Positions 1 through 11,182 of a DNA stretch of 64,000 nucleotides are shown piece by piece (positions within the stretch are counted from its first letter, which is position 1; the number at the start of each line of letters is the position of its first letter). Source of the DNA: Halichondria panicea (Eukaryota > Porifera > Demospongiae > Suberitida > Halichondriidae); assembly GCF_963675165.1 (NCBI RefSeq), contig NC_087388.1:3973047-4037046 (forward strand). Direction: 5' to 3'. The notes below the pieces were generated by a model. That model was given only the letters and a program-made list of their open reading frames with translations. It was not told the origin of the DNA and ran no database searches. The position numbers were made by a program, and so were the translations under genes.

Positions 1-118
1 TCTAGAGCTGATCTTATTAGGTAGATCTATTTATAGGTTGTTTCTAGTTGTTATACACATCTTTTAACATTGTGTATTGTCTTGGGGGTAGGATCTGGAA
101 CTCCAGCACAATTATTAA

Positions 119-130
119 TGCGCATGCGCA
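119..130. promoter_or_regulatory. NRF1-like palindromic site upstream of kinase copy 1
   Basis: The sequence TGCGCATGCGCA lies about 46 bp before the kinase start codon and matches the NRF1 (alpha-Pal) consensus. The same site sits at the matching place upstream of the second kinase copy. The core also occurs inside dispersed repeats elsewhere in the window, so promoter use is inferred from position and from conservation between the two copies only. Confidence 0.5.
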
Positions 131-176
131 ATCCAAAGAACATACCTTGTTGGGCGTGGCATGAGTTTTCGGGAAG

Positions 177-3100
177 ATGGCTGCACTTATTACTAAAGAC
201 TTGGATGAGCTAGTGGTGCTGGTAGAAGGCCTTGACCTGGAGGATAACAGAGCTGGTTCTGGTGCTTACGGGGTTGTCTTCAGAGTGACTGTGAAGGGGA
301 GAGAATGTATTGCCAAGAAGCTCCACAGTATCTTGCTCAAAGCTGGCGACTACTATCCAGTGGACCAGAGAGATTCCATTATTGAAAAGTTCCGCAATGA
401 GTGTCGTATTCTAAGTGGTCTGGAGCATCCGAACGTTGTAACGTTTATTGGAATCCACTATGGTCGAGACAAGAACGATCTTAGTCTGATCATGGAACGT
501 CTGCACACTGATGTAGCTGCTTTTGTTCAATCCCACCCTCAAACACCCATCGCTGAGAGAACTCATATTTTGTGGGATGTGTCAAAGGGCCTTCAATATC
601 TCCACTCGCTGACCCCTCCCCTCATACACCGTGACCTTACTGCTCCCAACATCCTGCTCACTGATGACCTGACTGCCAAGATAGGAGACTTGGGAGTATC
701 CAGATACGTGGACCTTGACGCATTGTCGAGGCTGCTAACGAAAGCTCCTGGAAACGTATACTACATGTCCCCCGAAGCAAGAGACGAGAATCCGCAGTAC
801 ACTGTCAAGCTGGACATTTTCTCCTTCGGTACTCTCATTATCCACACATTCATTGGCCAAGTTCCTGCTCTACATGATGTACCCTACAATCAGCAAGCTC
901 TAAAGCTCAGTGAAGAGGGAAAGATCGAGTTAACGAAAAGAAGAAGGGCTATTCAACAGATGACCACAGACCACTGCATGTATCCTCTCATTGTCCGCTG
1001 TCTCCATGACAAACCTGCTCCCAGACCAACTGCAGACGAAATGCACCAGTCACTGCAAGAGTTGTGTACGAGATACCCAACCAAGGTAATTCTATTCTTC
1101 GAGTGTTTGCTCTTTTAATATTAAAGTTTCAATAGGCGTTTCAAAAGGTGGAGATTAAGATTGCTCTAAGGCAGCGTCTAAAGGAAGGAGATACGTGGTA
1201 AGTATACTTATAGTAATTATGGATCGTTAAATAACAAGTTAAAATAATTCTCTAAACTGTACGGTACTTGGTTGGCTTTCAGTGGATGGAGCAATGGAAG
1301 AGGTATGTAGGATACAACGAACAAGCCTCTCCTGGTGATGGATCTGAAGCTGAAGTTGAAAATCCTGGAAAGATTAACAACAATGCTCTCCTGACAGGTC
1401 AGAGATCGTATTTAACTAGCTCTATAATAATGTTGTGATCCCTAATATAGGTGGGATTCTACGAGAGAATCTCACGGATAAAAATGACTATTTCCTCGTT
1501 CCGGAGTCAGCCTGGAACAAACTAGTCTCTTGGTATGGTATCTGCTCAAATTCGATCACAAGGTAGGTAATTACATACAGGTACATGTATACCCTTAGGA
1601 TTTTTGTTTCACATCAATTTTATCACTCATGCATGCAGGAAAGTTGTTCACGGGGGTCATGGCTTGATGGTGGAAGTCTACCTCCAAGTTCTCACCTTGA
1701 GTGTTTACCCTAACCTAAAAGAGATCAAGTGTAGAAAGTTCAGCCGTTTAGACACTATTGGTGAGTAATTGTGGCTTGTCACATTCTTTTAGTAAAGAAT
1801 CAGGATCCAGGGTAAAAACTGCCTGTATTGTTTGTCTGAGGGCAAAGGTTACAACAATTTGCTTGTTATTATGATCTGTAGATTCACTTAATGCTAGACT
1901 ACAGCCGAGAGTGTAATTGATCTAGCTAGCTCACGACTAAAAGCAATTATAAAATCCAGAGTGCATAGGTCAACTATTGCTGTTGCTGACTCAGCTTACA
2001 CATGTATTTTGTTCTTGTGCAATGTTATTTTACTGTCAGCAAACACTGCATGTTTTGTGTTTACTTTCCATTTATGTACGCCCACCCCCACTTTTGAGTG
2101 AAAGTTCCTGCATAGGCTAATTTGCCTCGTGAATTATTTTATCATAATTATATTATTTATTTATTTTTCATTATTTACAAATGACCTCTACTATAATATT
2201 GGACATAAAATGTGGACCTGTTTGTCCGTTATAAGAGGCGGTTTTGCATAGAGTTGGTAGTTGCAGAGGAGGTACGACTTGAGGCATGTGTGTCGTACCT
2301 CCTCTGGGTCAGTTGGGAGCACAAAACTTGTCCTCTGTCCGGAAAATCAAGAAAGTCAGCTTGTGGGAGGTTGTGTACTTAGGTAGTGATTTCAATCCGT
2401 GACATACATGTAGCTAGTGGCCTTTATGTTATGTTGTTCTAGTGGGAGGGTAGTTATGGGAGGTTCCACAGTAGCTACATGTAGATATACCTATTAGCAA
2501 GTATAAGAGGCAAGGACCATTCTGACAAGGAACAACCTTCTGATGCAGAATCTTCATATTGATGTACCGTATAGCGCGAAATTTTCGAGGCACTTATATT
2601 TCGTGGATTGGCCTCTAAAAGCCATTTCGTTGCACAATGTTCGCGGAATGACTGCTTACCGGAAGCCACGCCTTTAAATATTTGCACGATAGCAGGTAAT
2701 TCTAATTAAAAAACAATTTTCGTAGACTTAATTTTCGTGTAGAATTCTAACCCACAAAATCCGCGAAAATTAAGCCCCTCGAAAATTTCGCGCTATACGG
2801 TATTCAATGCTGGCAGGCCTCAGACGCAGACAGAAAAGACTTAATGGGTGAGCGTAATTTCGAGGCAAACACCTGGATGGGCTTAATTTTGATAACCATT
2901 TTCGTAATTAAGCCCATCCTACCTGTAGCTGCTTTGTAGCATGCGCATTAGGTGGGCGCGGTAAAGTACGGTATGCACTATAATTATGAAACTTCAAAGG
3001 TCAAATTGTGAGTAAAGTTCAAATAATATTTTCTAAGCCTCCCCCTCTTTCATTTTCTGGATTCGCCCCTGTTATTACCCGAGGCGCGCGTGGGCGGCCA

Positions 3101-6100
3101 CGGGTATAGTAGTCTGTTGGTTTGTTTGTGTATTCTGAATCTACTCACCTGGATATCACAGCACTGCGTTTACAGCATGGATAGTCTTCACACAACTAGT
3201 TATTAGTTTTAATAGTGGCAAATTTTGATGTTAAAGCTTTGTTGTCGAATAAGAATAAGAAGCTTGAACTTACACGTGGAGCTTGTGGGGTGCATGGAAA
3301 AGAAGGAAACGGAAAACGGAAACGACCATTACCATTCTGTATTTTTTGCAATAGTGAAAGTTGATAGCAGAAGATGTATTTGTAAAGGCAGGGGCGGATC
3401 CAGGGGTGATTTTGAGGGGCTGAAGCCCCCCCCTTTTGAAAAAACTACCATGTGTTGTAGTCTGACTCTACAACAATTTTGCCACCAATTACCGTATGCA
3501 TCTGTAGACTCACTTGAAATCACTTGAGAGATGCTAGACAACAGCTACTAGGAGTATAAAGGATCTAGGGTAGCTAGCTGGACGTACCTAGCTAGCTAGC
3601 TAGCTGTACGTACGTACGTACATCTGATCAATACAGTATCACCATAGTATTAAAAGTAAGTGCAGAGGTCAACGTATTCTACTCATTAATATGAAAGTTC
3701 AAAGGTCAAATCTTGCAAAAAAAATCACCTCTGGCGAGGCTGACCTGGGCGGCTCCACCGCCCTCGCACGGGGCTTCGCCCCTTTCTAGCTAGCTAGCCC
3801 CCCCCCTTTGTTTTTCCTCGATCCGCCCCTGAAAGGGGTGCTGTGGGGAAGCCTATCCATCTAGTCTAGCTATGACATTCAAGGAGCAACTAGGTAAGGT
3901 AGCTTGAGACAAGGGGGTGCTTCATGTTCACTTCATTCACTCAATCTCATCAGTACAGTGCTTTTATGCTTTCATGTTCACTTCACTCTCATCAGTTTAA
4001 TTATCATTCTGTGTTTTAAATTGAATATATAAATCAATAAATAAACATGAGAGTGAACATGAAGCAAGTGAAGTAAAAACCGAAAACCGGACAAGTACAA
4101 GGCTACCATGCAGTTCTGTTAGATGGCTAGGTTCAGCCATTGCAGCTGTATCTCAGGGTCTTACTCTCCAACATAATTACAATCTTGTGTAAGGTTCAGC
4201 CATCAAGTTGCCATGCAATGTTGCAGCACAGTCCATGTTTTGCAAGGGTCTTACTTCTCCATACAATCTTGCCTGACGTCATCTGTTACTTGCGAAAGCT
4301 GGATGTATTCAGTTCTCAGACTCTGGCCTCCTATACTGCTTTCCATGTACTCAACTTTCATATCAGTCAAACAGGTTCACTTCATTCACTCTGATCGACC
4401 AGGGGCGTAGGAAGCATGCTCTGGAGCACCCCTTGTCTCAAGCTACCTTATCTTGTTGCTCCTTGAAGCTAGATAGATTAGATAGGCTTCCTACAACTCA
4501 GCTCTACTATCCATATTCATATTCATGTCAAAAAACACAGAATGGTAATGGTCGTTAACTTTACACAGCTGAGATATTTCCGTTTTCCGTTTCCGCTTTC
4601 CGCCTTCCGTTTCCGTTTTCTGTTTCCTTCTTTTCCATGCACCCGAGCTTGTGGGCCTTTAGTACTTGCAGATGAAGTGATCCCGTACCAAGAACAATGG
4701 AAAAGGGGTCACTACAATAGAAAGCTAGAATTGTGACTGGATGTTGTCTCTGTTAGCTAGCTGACTCTGGGATCCTCTCCAGGAGCCATACTTCTCTGAG
4801 ACTCCAGGCTTCTTTGCTGTGATCCTAGTCCACAATGCATATATCTATGTACCACTAAAACTCTGTTCTCTATTGTTTCAGCATGTCTCTCCCTCTAGCT
4901 TTGTAGTCTGGTTTAGTCTGAGTCGCTGTGCTAGACAGCTCAGTCACTACCTAGTTCTTCTGGTTTCTTTGTAATCATGTCACCAGCCGAGGGTTTGCAC
5001 TTTAGTGCTCTATTTATTATACACACGACGTCATTATTTTGTCTTGCAGCCAGTCTGATGCAAGGCACTAAAAAGGAATTTGGGATACCTGAAAAAGTGG
5101 ATTGCCGTACACACTGCTATGTAAACAGTACTTTCAGGCTGCTTTCTAATGACAGTGAAACCATTCAGAAAAAGGGCGTTTTTGAAGATCAGGTGCATGG
5201 CTAAATTATGTTCGTATTAATTATATCAATGTTTGCATAATTATAGGGTACTGACACTGTCATCCTTGTATTGGAAAAGCAGAATGATGATGGGACATGG
5301 CCACAAGTCAGCTCGTGAGTGCAAAGCAACTTAGTATTTTGAATTAACACTTTAACTTTCATTAAAGCCCGCAACGTCAAAAGTTGGAGATAGAGGCAGC
5401 TCTTGAACAGAAGCTTAGAGCAGGCGAGAGCTGGTAAATCTCATTTATGTAGTAAGGTGTATGATTATACTGGCTTAATTGTGTGTTAGGTTTCTAGTTG
5501 ATGCTAACTGGATGAAAAAGTGGGAAACATTTGTTTCTATTTCCCTGATTGACAGTATGAAAAGGAGTAAACCTGGCCCTGTAGAAAACTCACAGTTATT
5601 CAAAGGTTAGTATATTATATAATAACATGTAATATAATTTTATATCTCGTTTATAGACAGTGATATGAGGCTGTATGACAACCTGATGGGCGGTTTAGAC
5701 TACACACTGGTACCAGAGTCAGCATGGAACAAGTTGCGCTTCTGGTATGGTCTGAGTCCACAGTCAACGGCTATATCCAGGTGAGTATAAGTATCACGTA
5801 CTGTACCTTATCTAAATATGCATCGTATAGGCGAGTGGTTGAGTGTGGTCCACTTGTAAGTGATTGTTTTGTGGAAGTTTATTTACTCAAGCTTAAGATG
5901 TGCGTACACCCACACCTCGAAAATGTCAAGACAAGGAAGTTTAGCAGAGCTGACACTGTTGGTGAGTATAGATGGTTAATTGATACATAATTATAATGAC
6001 GTAGCTAATTAATCAACGGTTGTTTCCATCCATGCACTCTAGGTGATTTAGAAGCTGCAATTAGACAGGCGTTTAGTATTCCCCGGAGTATTGACTGTCA

Positions 6101-8402
6101 TATTAGCTGCCAAACACTCAAAACCCTCTCTAAAAGTGACTCATTGCTGGGAGCAGGTCTACATTCTGGACAGGTTTGCTTAGAATAAATTTCATAAATA
6201 TTTTATTAATTTTCATTAGAAAATTGTGCTGTCATCCATAGCGACTCAGAGGAAGGAGATGCAAACCACACTGAAACACCAATTAAAGAATGGAGACCTA
6301 TGGTATGAGAATTCTAAAACAATAACTGTGTGTATGTATGCCCCACTTTCCTGCAGGTACCTAGTGGACATTCGCTGGATGAAACAATGGAAAAAGTATG
6401 TTGGTTACGACACGTGGGATCAGTCATCAGTCGGCAAGGAGTCTGCAAACCCAGGGCCTCTGGACAACTTTAACCTGTTCAAAAGTAAGTGTCCATATAT
6501 TGTAAAGCTCTTACCGCGAGTCTTAGACCATACTTGTGAATCGAGTCAAACATTACAAAGTGTTCCCACAGATGGTTGTCTTCGTGAGGACCTGATGGAT
6601 GAGTTAGACTACTATCTTCTCCCCAAGTCAGCTTGGAACAAACTAGCATCTTGGTACGGCCTCAGTCCAGAGTCAAAGGCCATCTCAAGGTGGTGTTATA
6701 ATTATATTGATACGACATTGTTTAGATCTATTGGTCAACCACAGGCGGGTGGTTGAGTATGGACTGTACATGAAGCACTGCAGAGTGGAGGTGTATCTGC
6801 TGGAATTTAAACTTTGTGTACACCCTAACCTCAATGATATCAAAAAGAGGGAGTTTAGCAGAGGTGACACTGTCGGTGAGTACATTGTATTTCGAGACAA
6901 TGTTAGTGTTTGTAAAGACAGTATTGTGCATGTGATTATATAGGTGCTGTACATGTACATGTTGTAGTTTATGTTCATGGAATCCATTGTGTATCGAATT
7001 GTGAAACAAATTGCCACCCACAGGTCGCGGTTAAATTAATCTTTTAATAAGTTAAGCACATTCGTAATCACATGGTTAGCATACTCTGAGCACTAAGGCT
7101 TGCATCAGTTATATAGTCTCGCGAGTGCACGCATTTTTGGGAGGGAATAGCTGCTAATAAATGCACCTGGTTTGATAAGTTAACGAATATTTTGCACGTG
7201 ACTACATTCCTCAGTACAACAGAATCAGCAATAGTGACCAGACGTTCCCTTCCCCGCTCGCGAGACTACATCAGTTGCATGTCTTACACTCCCACTCTTT
7301 TATTGTGAGTGTTGATGTATTATGCATTCACAGCTGATTTGGAGTCTGCTATTAGAGAGGAGTTTGGTGTCCCCCCAGCCGAAGAGTGCAGAGTGTGGCA
7401 TCGCTACATGACACACACCTATGAGCTATTGTCAAAAGCTGACCAATGTCTGCAGGATGCTGGACTCTACAATGGGCAGGTATAAGCAGTCATCAACATT
7501 TCATGCAATTTCCCTGCTTGTAATACCTGGTTTCGAATGCAAGCTTTTTCGATTGTGAATTAAAAGTAGATTGCAAACGAAAGACACGCAAAGAGTGAGC
7601 ATGCATGAGCATGCAATTTGTATAGTGAAAAATGCAATAGGGCTGGTACAGTACTATAGCCTTGTGAATGCTGGATATTTTTCCGTTGATTTACTGAGCA
7701 TACACGTTGTTATCCTGCGTTAGCCGGTATCTGGCTAATGATTAGCGCATGTGCAAGCAGTCGATACCAGGCCCACTCTTCGAGGAAGTGCGGCCTGGGA
7801 TCGGATTAATTCGAAACCCAGTATAATTATATAAAGTTACATGACTGTACATAGCTAAGTTCAGAATCTTTTGCTTGTCAATTATTGATGACATTAATTT
7901 TGATCAAACTTTGTTTCCCAGACCATCCTCTTGGAGATGAAGAATAAAGATGGGTCATGGCCAAGAACCACCTCGTAAGGCAGCGTTTTATCTGCTTTAT
8001 GTTTTACATTCATTGATGCAGTGTTGTTCGTCGACGATTGCGTTCTAGTGACGACATCTAAAGTGTGAAGTAATCAAAAACTAGAGTGGATTCTTCTTAC
8101 CTATTTTATTTTTCTCCATTCTTTTCGTGGCGCAAGTCTGTACTACATCAGTTTTACATAAATTTTTTATCTGTGTACAGTACATAGTATGAGAAGTGAA
8201 GTGGAAGTGCGGCCTGGGATCGAGGCTATTACTCTGTATGCAAGGCTCATTATTTTGCTAACTGGTGGGTGGGGCTCAATCCTCCCTCTCTAGGCTTGTC
8301 AAATTTATAGCTGGCTTCCTTTTGTGCAGGATTGTTGACAAGAGACCGTTTAGATCTACAGAACACATCTGTGTGGTGGTTCTCAGTTTCAACTTCAAAT
8401 AA
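177..8402 (+). CDS. Protein kinase with three DUSP-ubiquitin-like modules, copy 1 (probably damaged)
   Basis: Exon 1 (177-1085) encodes a complete kinase domain: glycine loop GSGAYG, Lys in [13 protein letters not shown] catalytic loop, DLG in place of DFG, and SPE. Further exons, placed by GT-AG sites and homology to copy 2, are 1136-1197, 1264-1397, 1451-1562, 1639-1760, 5050-5192, 5247-5314, 5368-5433, 5490-5605, 5657-5780, 5831-5961, 6043-6173, 6220-6302, 6357-6484, 6572-6689, 6745-6875, 7334-7479, 7922-7974 and 8330-8402. They encode three DUSP domains (e.g. [18 protein letters not shown]) alternating with ubiquitin-like domains, as in the front of USP4/USP15. No USP catalytic Cys/His box is present. 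The acceptor of exon 3 is broken: copy 2 has ACAG before GTAC, this copy has ACG. A nearby AG (TTTCAG) would shift the frame. If intron 1 is retained, translation stops at 1118 as a kinase-only protein of 313 residues. Confidence 0.82.
2565..2802. mobile_element. MITE with CCGTATAGCG ends (family A), copy 1
   Basis: About 238 bp starting TACCGTATAGCGCGAAA and ending TTTCGCGCTATACGGTA, so the termini are inverted repeats flanked by TA. The interior is AT-rich with no coding capacity. Five more members are seen at 17075, 25713, 41114, 47593 and 52877. TA flanks and short size suggest a nonautonomous Tc1/mariner-type element. Confidence 0.85.
3389..3831. mobile_element. Inverted-repeat element with CAGGGGCGGATCC ends
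   Basis: The left end CAGGGGCGGATCCAGGGG is mirrored at the right by a stretch ending GATCCGCCCCTG. A related element lies at 16745-17443 in the equivalent intron of copy 2, and an isolated end-like fragment occurs near 3055-3072. No transposase is visible. Confidence 0.65.
7114..7268. mobile_element. Short inverted-repeat element, TAGTCTCGCGAG ends
   Basis: A segment of about 155 bp begins TAGTCTCGCGAG and ends CTCGCGAGACTA. It sits in the intron before the UBL3 exon. The same element is at 20175-20330 in copy 2, so it was present before the locus duplicated. Confidence 0.7.
7524..7823. mobile_element. Inverted-repeat element with TACCTGGTTTCGAA ends
   Basis: The left end TACCTGGTTTCGAATGC is mirrored by TTCGAAACCCAGTA at the right. 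It fills most of the intron before the last UBL exon. A shorter relative is at 49601-49761. In copy 2 the corresponding element is interrupted by a 582-bp insertion. Confidence 0.55.
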
Positions 8403-8405
8403 GCC

Positions 8406-8928
8406 ATGGACAACCAACCCCTCCTTGCCATGGTCCCCAGTACAACCAGCCTCAGGGTGGCTACTCTCCCCCTCAGGCACAGCAACCTACTGGTAAGTTA
8501 AACAAAAACTGCCAGATAGCTATTATATTAATGTGCATGTATGAGGTTATTTTGTAAATTGCACTCTAGTTGAGATGTTTTATGTGAAATCAATCGAAAT
8601 GGTTTCTGTACATGTGCTATATTATTATAGTCTGCTTCGTAATTGTGTGATCAACTGGTCTATAGATCTATGGAATAAATTACCGTTATGTCGTAATAGA
8701 AAAAGCATTCGTACATGTACATGGCATGCAAAGGGTCTATCTAAATTCCATGCACTGTGGATTGCTAATACCAATGTCATGCTCACACTCCCAGTTCCCC
8801 CTCCCCCAGGCCCTCCAGCCGCTGGCCCCCCTCCTGGACAAAACTTGCCTGGAGAGGATGTGCACGAGAATGCAGGCGCCGAAGCTCCTCAACCCTCTGC
8901 CCCTGACGCCTCCAAGATGGACTATGTG
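8406..8928 (+). pseudogene. 5' remnant of SSUH2-like gene, copy 1
   Basis: Compared with the intact gene at 22100, the first coding exon (ATG at 8406) carries an extra 5 bp (CCATG) after codon 7, which shifts the frame. The second exon (starting 8810, proline-rich GPPAAGPPPGQ) is readable up to DYV and is then cut at about 8928 by a Penelope-like element. No later SSUH2 exon follows in this copy. It is therefore a broken duplicate. Confidence 0.85.
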
Positions 8929-8930
8929 AT

Positions 8931-10508
8931 GAACCCATTCTAGAAGCTTACATAGACACAACAAAGAACTCCTTGAATGACCAATTACCGGCACTTTTTC
9001 AAGCAACAAAAACGAATCTCCCTAAAAAACAAAAAATCGCAAAAAACAGTTTCGTAAAAAATAGAGCTGCACTCACAATCAAACCAGCAGATAAAAACTT
9101 GGGTATAGTGATCATGAACACCAGAGACTATATACAAATATGTGCATCCCAATTAGCGGACACCAATACATATGTACAAGTAGACACCTTCCCAGCCACA
9201 ACAATCCACCGAAATCTCCAGAACACACTAATTGAGCATTCAAGAGTACTGAAACCTCATAAAAACCTCCACAATTTTCTTCTACCGCAACCAAATAAAA
9301 CACAGACACCCAAATTCTATGGTATACCAAAAATCCATAAAAAGTTCACCAGCCTACCACCAGTCCGCCCAATAGTATCCCACTCAAACTCGCTACTAGC
9401 ACCAACGGCCAAGTTTATCGATCACGTCCTTCAACCTCTCGCCCGATCACATCAAGACTCCCTTCTCAACTCCAGCTCTCTCCTTCGTATACTCCAATAT
9501 ATGCATATCCCAGACGATGCCTTTTTGGTCACAATCGATGTAGAAAGCCTCTACCCATCAATTCCGCAAAAAGAATGCCTAGAAATCATCTACGAAGAAA
9601 TGCACGCCAAAAAACATCTACTCCTGTTCGATCCGAACCTATTTATTAAACTGCTGCACACCAATGTCACTTCGAACTTTTTCGAATTTGGGCCCATCAC
9701 CTTTAAACAAGTCAAAGGGACAGCGATGGGAGCTGCTTTCTCACCCACCATTGCAAACATCTTTATGTCCATCATTGCATCCCAGCCCAAAAAACCACAC
9801 CTCCTAAAAAGGTACATAGACGACATTTTTATCATTTGGGAACACTCCCTAGAAGACCTACTAAATTTCCTCTCAGCACTCAACTGCTTCCATGCAACAC
9901 TGAGATACACGTGGACATTCTCCAAAACATCAGCCGATTATTTAGATATAACCATCTTTAAGGGTCTCGCTTTCCCAGCAACAAACCTGTTAGACACAAA
10001 AACGTTCCAAAAAACTCAAAACTTATACCAATACCTACACTTCAATTCATGTCACCCAATGTCAACATTCAAGGGCCTCATAATAGGAGAATGCATAAGA
10101 TACGTAAGAATTAATTCGTCAAAGGACAACTATCTAGCGACCCTAGAACAGTTCAAACAAAGGCTATACAAAAGACAATATCCCACAGCGCTCGTCAACA
10201 AAATAACTCAAAAAATCAATCACGAACAAAGACGGAACTACCTGAAAGAACCCACCATCGCAAATATCTCGAAGCCAAAACCAACTTTTAAGTGTCTGCC
10301 TCCACCACACTATAATGCTCTAAAGGCAATCATCCTACAACATTATCATATGGTTCAGAGATTTGCACCAAGACCTAGATTTATTCCTCTAAGGCACAAA
10401 AAACTCGGAGAAGACCTAATTCGTGCAAAAATATACCCCACAGATGAACAATTCGTTGACATGGTACTCACCACCAGCCAAGAGTTCCACAGCCTCAACA
10501 GCACATAG
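8931..10508 (+). CDS. Penelope-like reverse transcriptase (partial, ends at premature stop)
   Basis: The open frame runs through the insertion junction. Reverse-transcriptase motifs are clear: motif A as TIDVESLYPSIPQ, motif B as KGTAMGAAFSPTIANIF, and motif C as RYIDDIFIIW with the catalytic YIDD. The FYGIPKIHK and RPIVS segments typical of Penelope-like enzymes precede motif A. No ATG at the start is expected because the 5' end is lost. The TAG at 10506 interrupts what was a single polyprotein, since the endonuclease continues in the same frame. Confidence 0.92.
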   Translation, partial: EPILEAYIDTTKNSLNDQLPALFQATKTNLPKKQKIAKNSFVKNRAALTIKPADKNLGIVIMNTRDYIQICASQLADTNTYVQVDTFPATTIHRNLQNTLIEHSRVLKPHKNLHNFLLPQPNKTQTPKFYGIPKIHKKFTSLPPVRPIVSHSNSLLAPTAKFIDHVLQPLARSHQDSLLNSSSLLRILQYMHIPDDAFLVTIDVESLYPSIPQKECLEIIYEEMHAKKHLLLFDPNLFIKLLHTNVTSNFFEFGPITFKQVKGTAMGAAFSPTIANIFMSIIASQPKKPHLLKRYIDDIFIIWEHSLEDLLNFLSALNCFHATLRYTWTFSKTSADYLDITIFKGLAFPATNLLDTKTFQKTQNLYQYLHFNSCHPMSTFKGLIIGECIRYVRINSSKDNYLATLEQFKQRLYKRQYPTALVNKITQKINHEQRRNYLKEPTIANISKPKPTFKCLPPPHYNALKAIILQHYHMVQRFAPRPRFIPLRHKKLGEDLIRAKIYPTDEQFVDMVLTTSQEFHSLNST

Positions 10509-10970
10509 CACAATGCTACAAGGCCAACACTACGCCCGTGTGAAACGTCAACCAAAACTTGTAAAAACATCAGATGTGCCACCTGTCAACACCTAAACTG
10601 TGATACTCACTTCCGTAGTACCACCAACGGAAGGACACACCCTATCAGACGATCTTTCACATGTAAATCATCCAACGTTATCTACCTGATTACTTGCAAA
10701 AAATGTAAAAAACAATACGTCGGTCTAACAACAAAACAACTGAATTATAGAATCTGTAGACACCGATCCAACATCACCCATAATCAACCCATCTACATTA
10801 GCAGACATTTCAATTTCAAGGATCATAATATACACCACCTCGCCGTACAAGCAATAGACTAAGCAGATAATCTAGAAGAACTAAAAAAGCTTGAACGCTT
10901 TTGGATTCTCACATTAGATACTGTTGTTCCAAAAGGTCTAAACGTAACTATCGGCCACGGTGCATTGTAA
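10509..10970 (+). pseudogene. GIY-YIG endonuclease domain of the Penelope-like element
   Basis: In the same frame as the reverse transcriptase, after the TAG, lie a cysteine-rich linker (CKNIRCATC) and the GIY-YIG core VIYLITCKKCKKQYVGLT, with a downstream RHRSNI and LERFWI segment. A second in-frame stop TAA at 10860 lies between the core and the C-terminal part. This nuclease nicks target DNA during retrotransposition. This copy is inactive. Confidence 0.9.
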
Positions 10971-11087
10971 GATCTATGATTGATTGTATGTATGTATGTA
11001 TATATGTGCTATAATAATGTGAAGACAATTAAACATGTAAACAACCTCTAAACAACCTCTAAATAAGTATACAATATGTACATACTA

Positions 11088-11131
11088 GATGGAGAAGGGT
11101 CCCCCACCACGCGGGGGGACCCTTCTCCATC
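11088..11131. repeat. Strong 18-bp hairpin after the retroelement
   Basis: GATGGAGAAGGGTCCCCC (11088-11105) pairs with GGGGGACCCTTCTCCATC (11114-11131) around an 8-base loop. A further GGTCCCCCTG...GGTGGGGG stretch follows and could pair with the same arm. It may be the 3' structure of the Penelope-like element or an independent palindrome. Confidence 0.7.
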
Positions 11132-11157
11132 GGGGTCCCCCTGCCTGGTGGGGGAAA

Positions 11158-11182
11158 ACACACACACACACACACACACACA
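11158..11182. repeat. (CA)n microsatellite
   Basis: An uninterrupted CA dinucleotide run of about 25 bp directly follows the hairpin region after the retroelement. Confidence 0.9.

Larger units (their letters stand above)
1761..5049. other. Large intron 5 of kinase copy 1, filled with repeats
   Basis: This 3.3-kb intron separates the end of DUSP1 from UBL1. I see no exon in it. It holds a TA-flanked MITE (2565-2802), an inverted-repeat element (3389-3831) and low-complexity GCTA and GTAC runs near 3580-3620. Between about 3900 and 4430 there are repeated ATGTTCACTTCA-type segments in both orientations. The corresponding intron of copy 2 has a different set of insertions. Confidence 0.7.
8929..10970 (+). 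mobile_element. Penelope-like retroelement, 5'-truncated
   Basis: One long frame encodes a reverse transcriptase followed by a GIY-YIG endonuclease, the hallmark order of endonuclease-bearing Penelope-like elements. The host exon stops after CTATGTG and retroelement sequence starts at once, already inside the protein, so the 5' end is missing. Two in-frame stops (10506-10508 and 10860-10862) disable it. The 3' boundary is uncertain. It lies after the final stop at 10968-10970 and before the CA repeat at 11158, and a strong hairpin at 11088-11131 may belong to the element. Confidence 0.93.

Noticed and set aside
4140-4410. Cysteine-rich small frames in intron 5 of kinase copy 1
   Set aside because: They lie in repeated intronic sequence, overlap each other in two frames, and have no splice context or homologue in copy 2.
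1136-8402. USP-type deubiquitinase downstream of the DUSP-UBL modules
   Set aside because: No Cys box or His box of the USP family appears in any frame up to the SSUH2 gene in either copy.
8575-8943. Proline-rich 122-residue frame starting at 8575
   Set aside because: It joins intron sequence to the truncated SSUH2 exon 2 and ends inside the Penelope-like element; it is not a separate gene.
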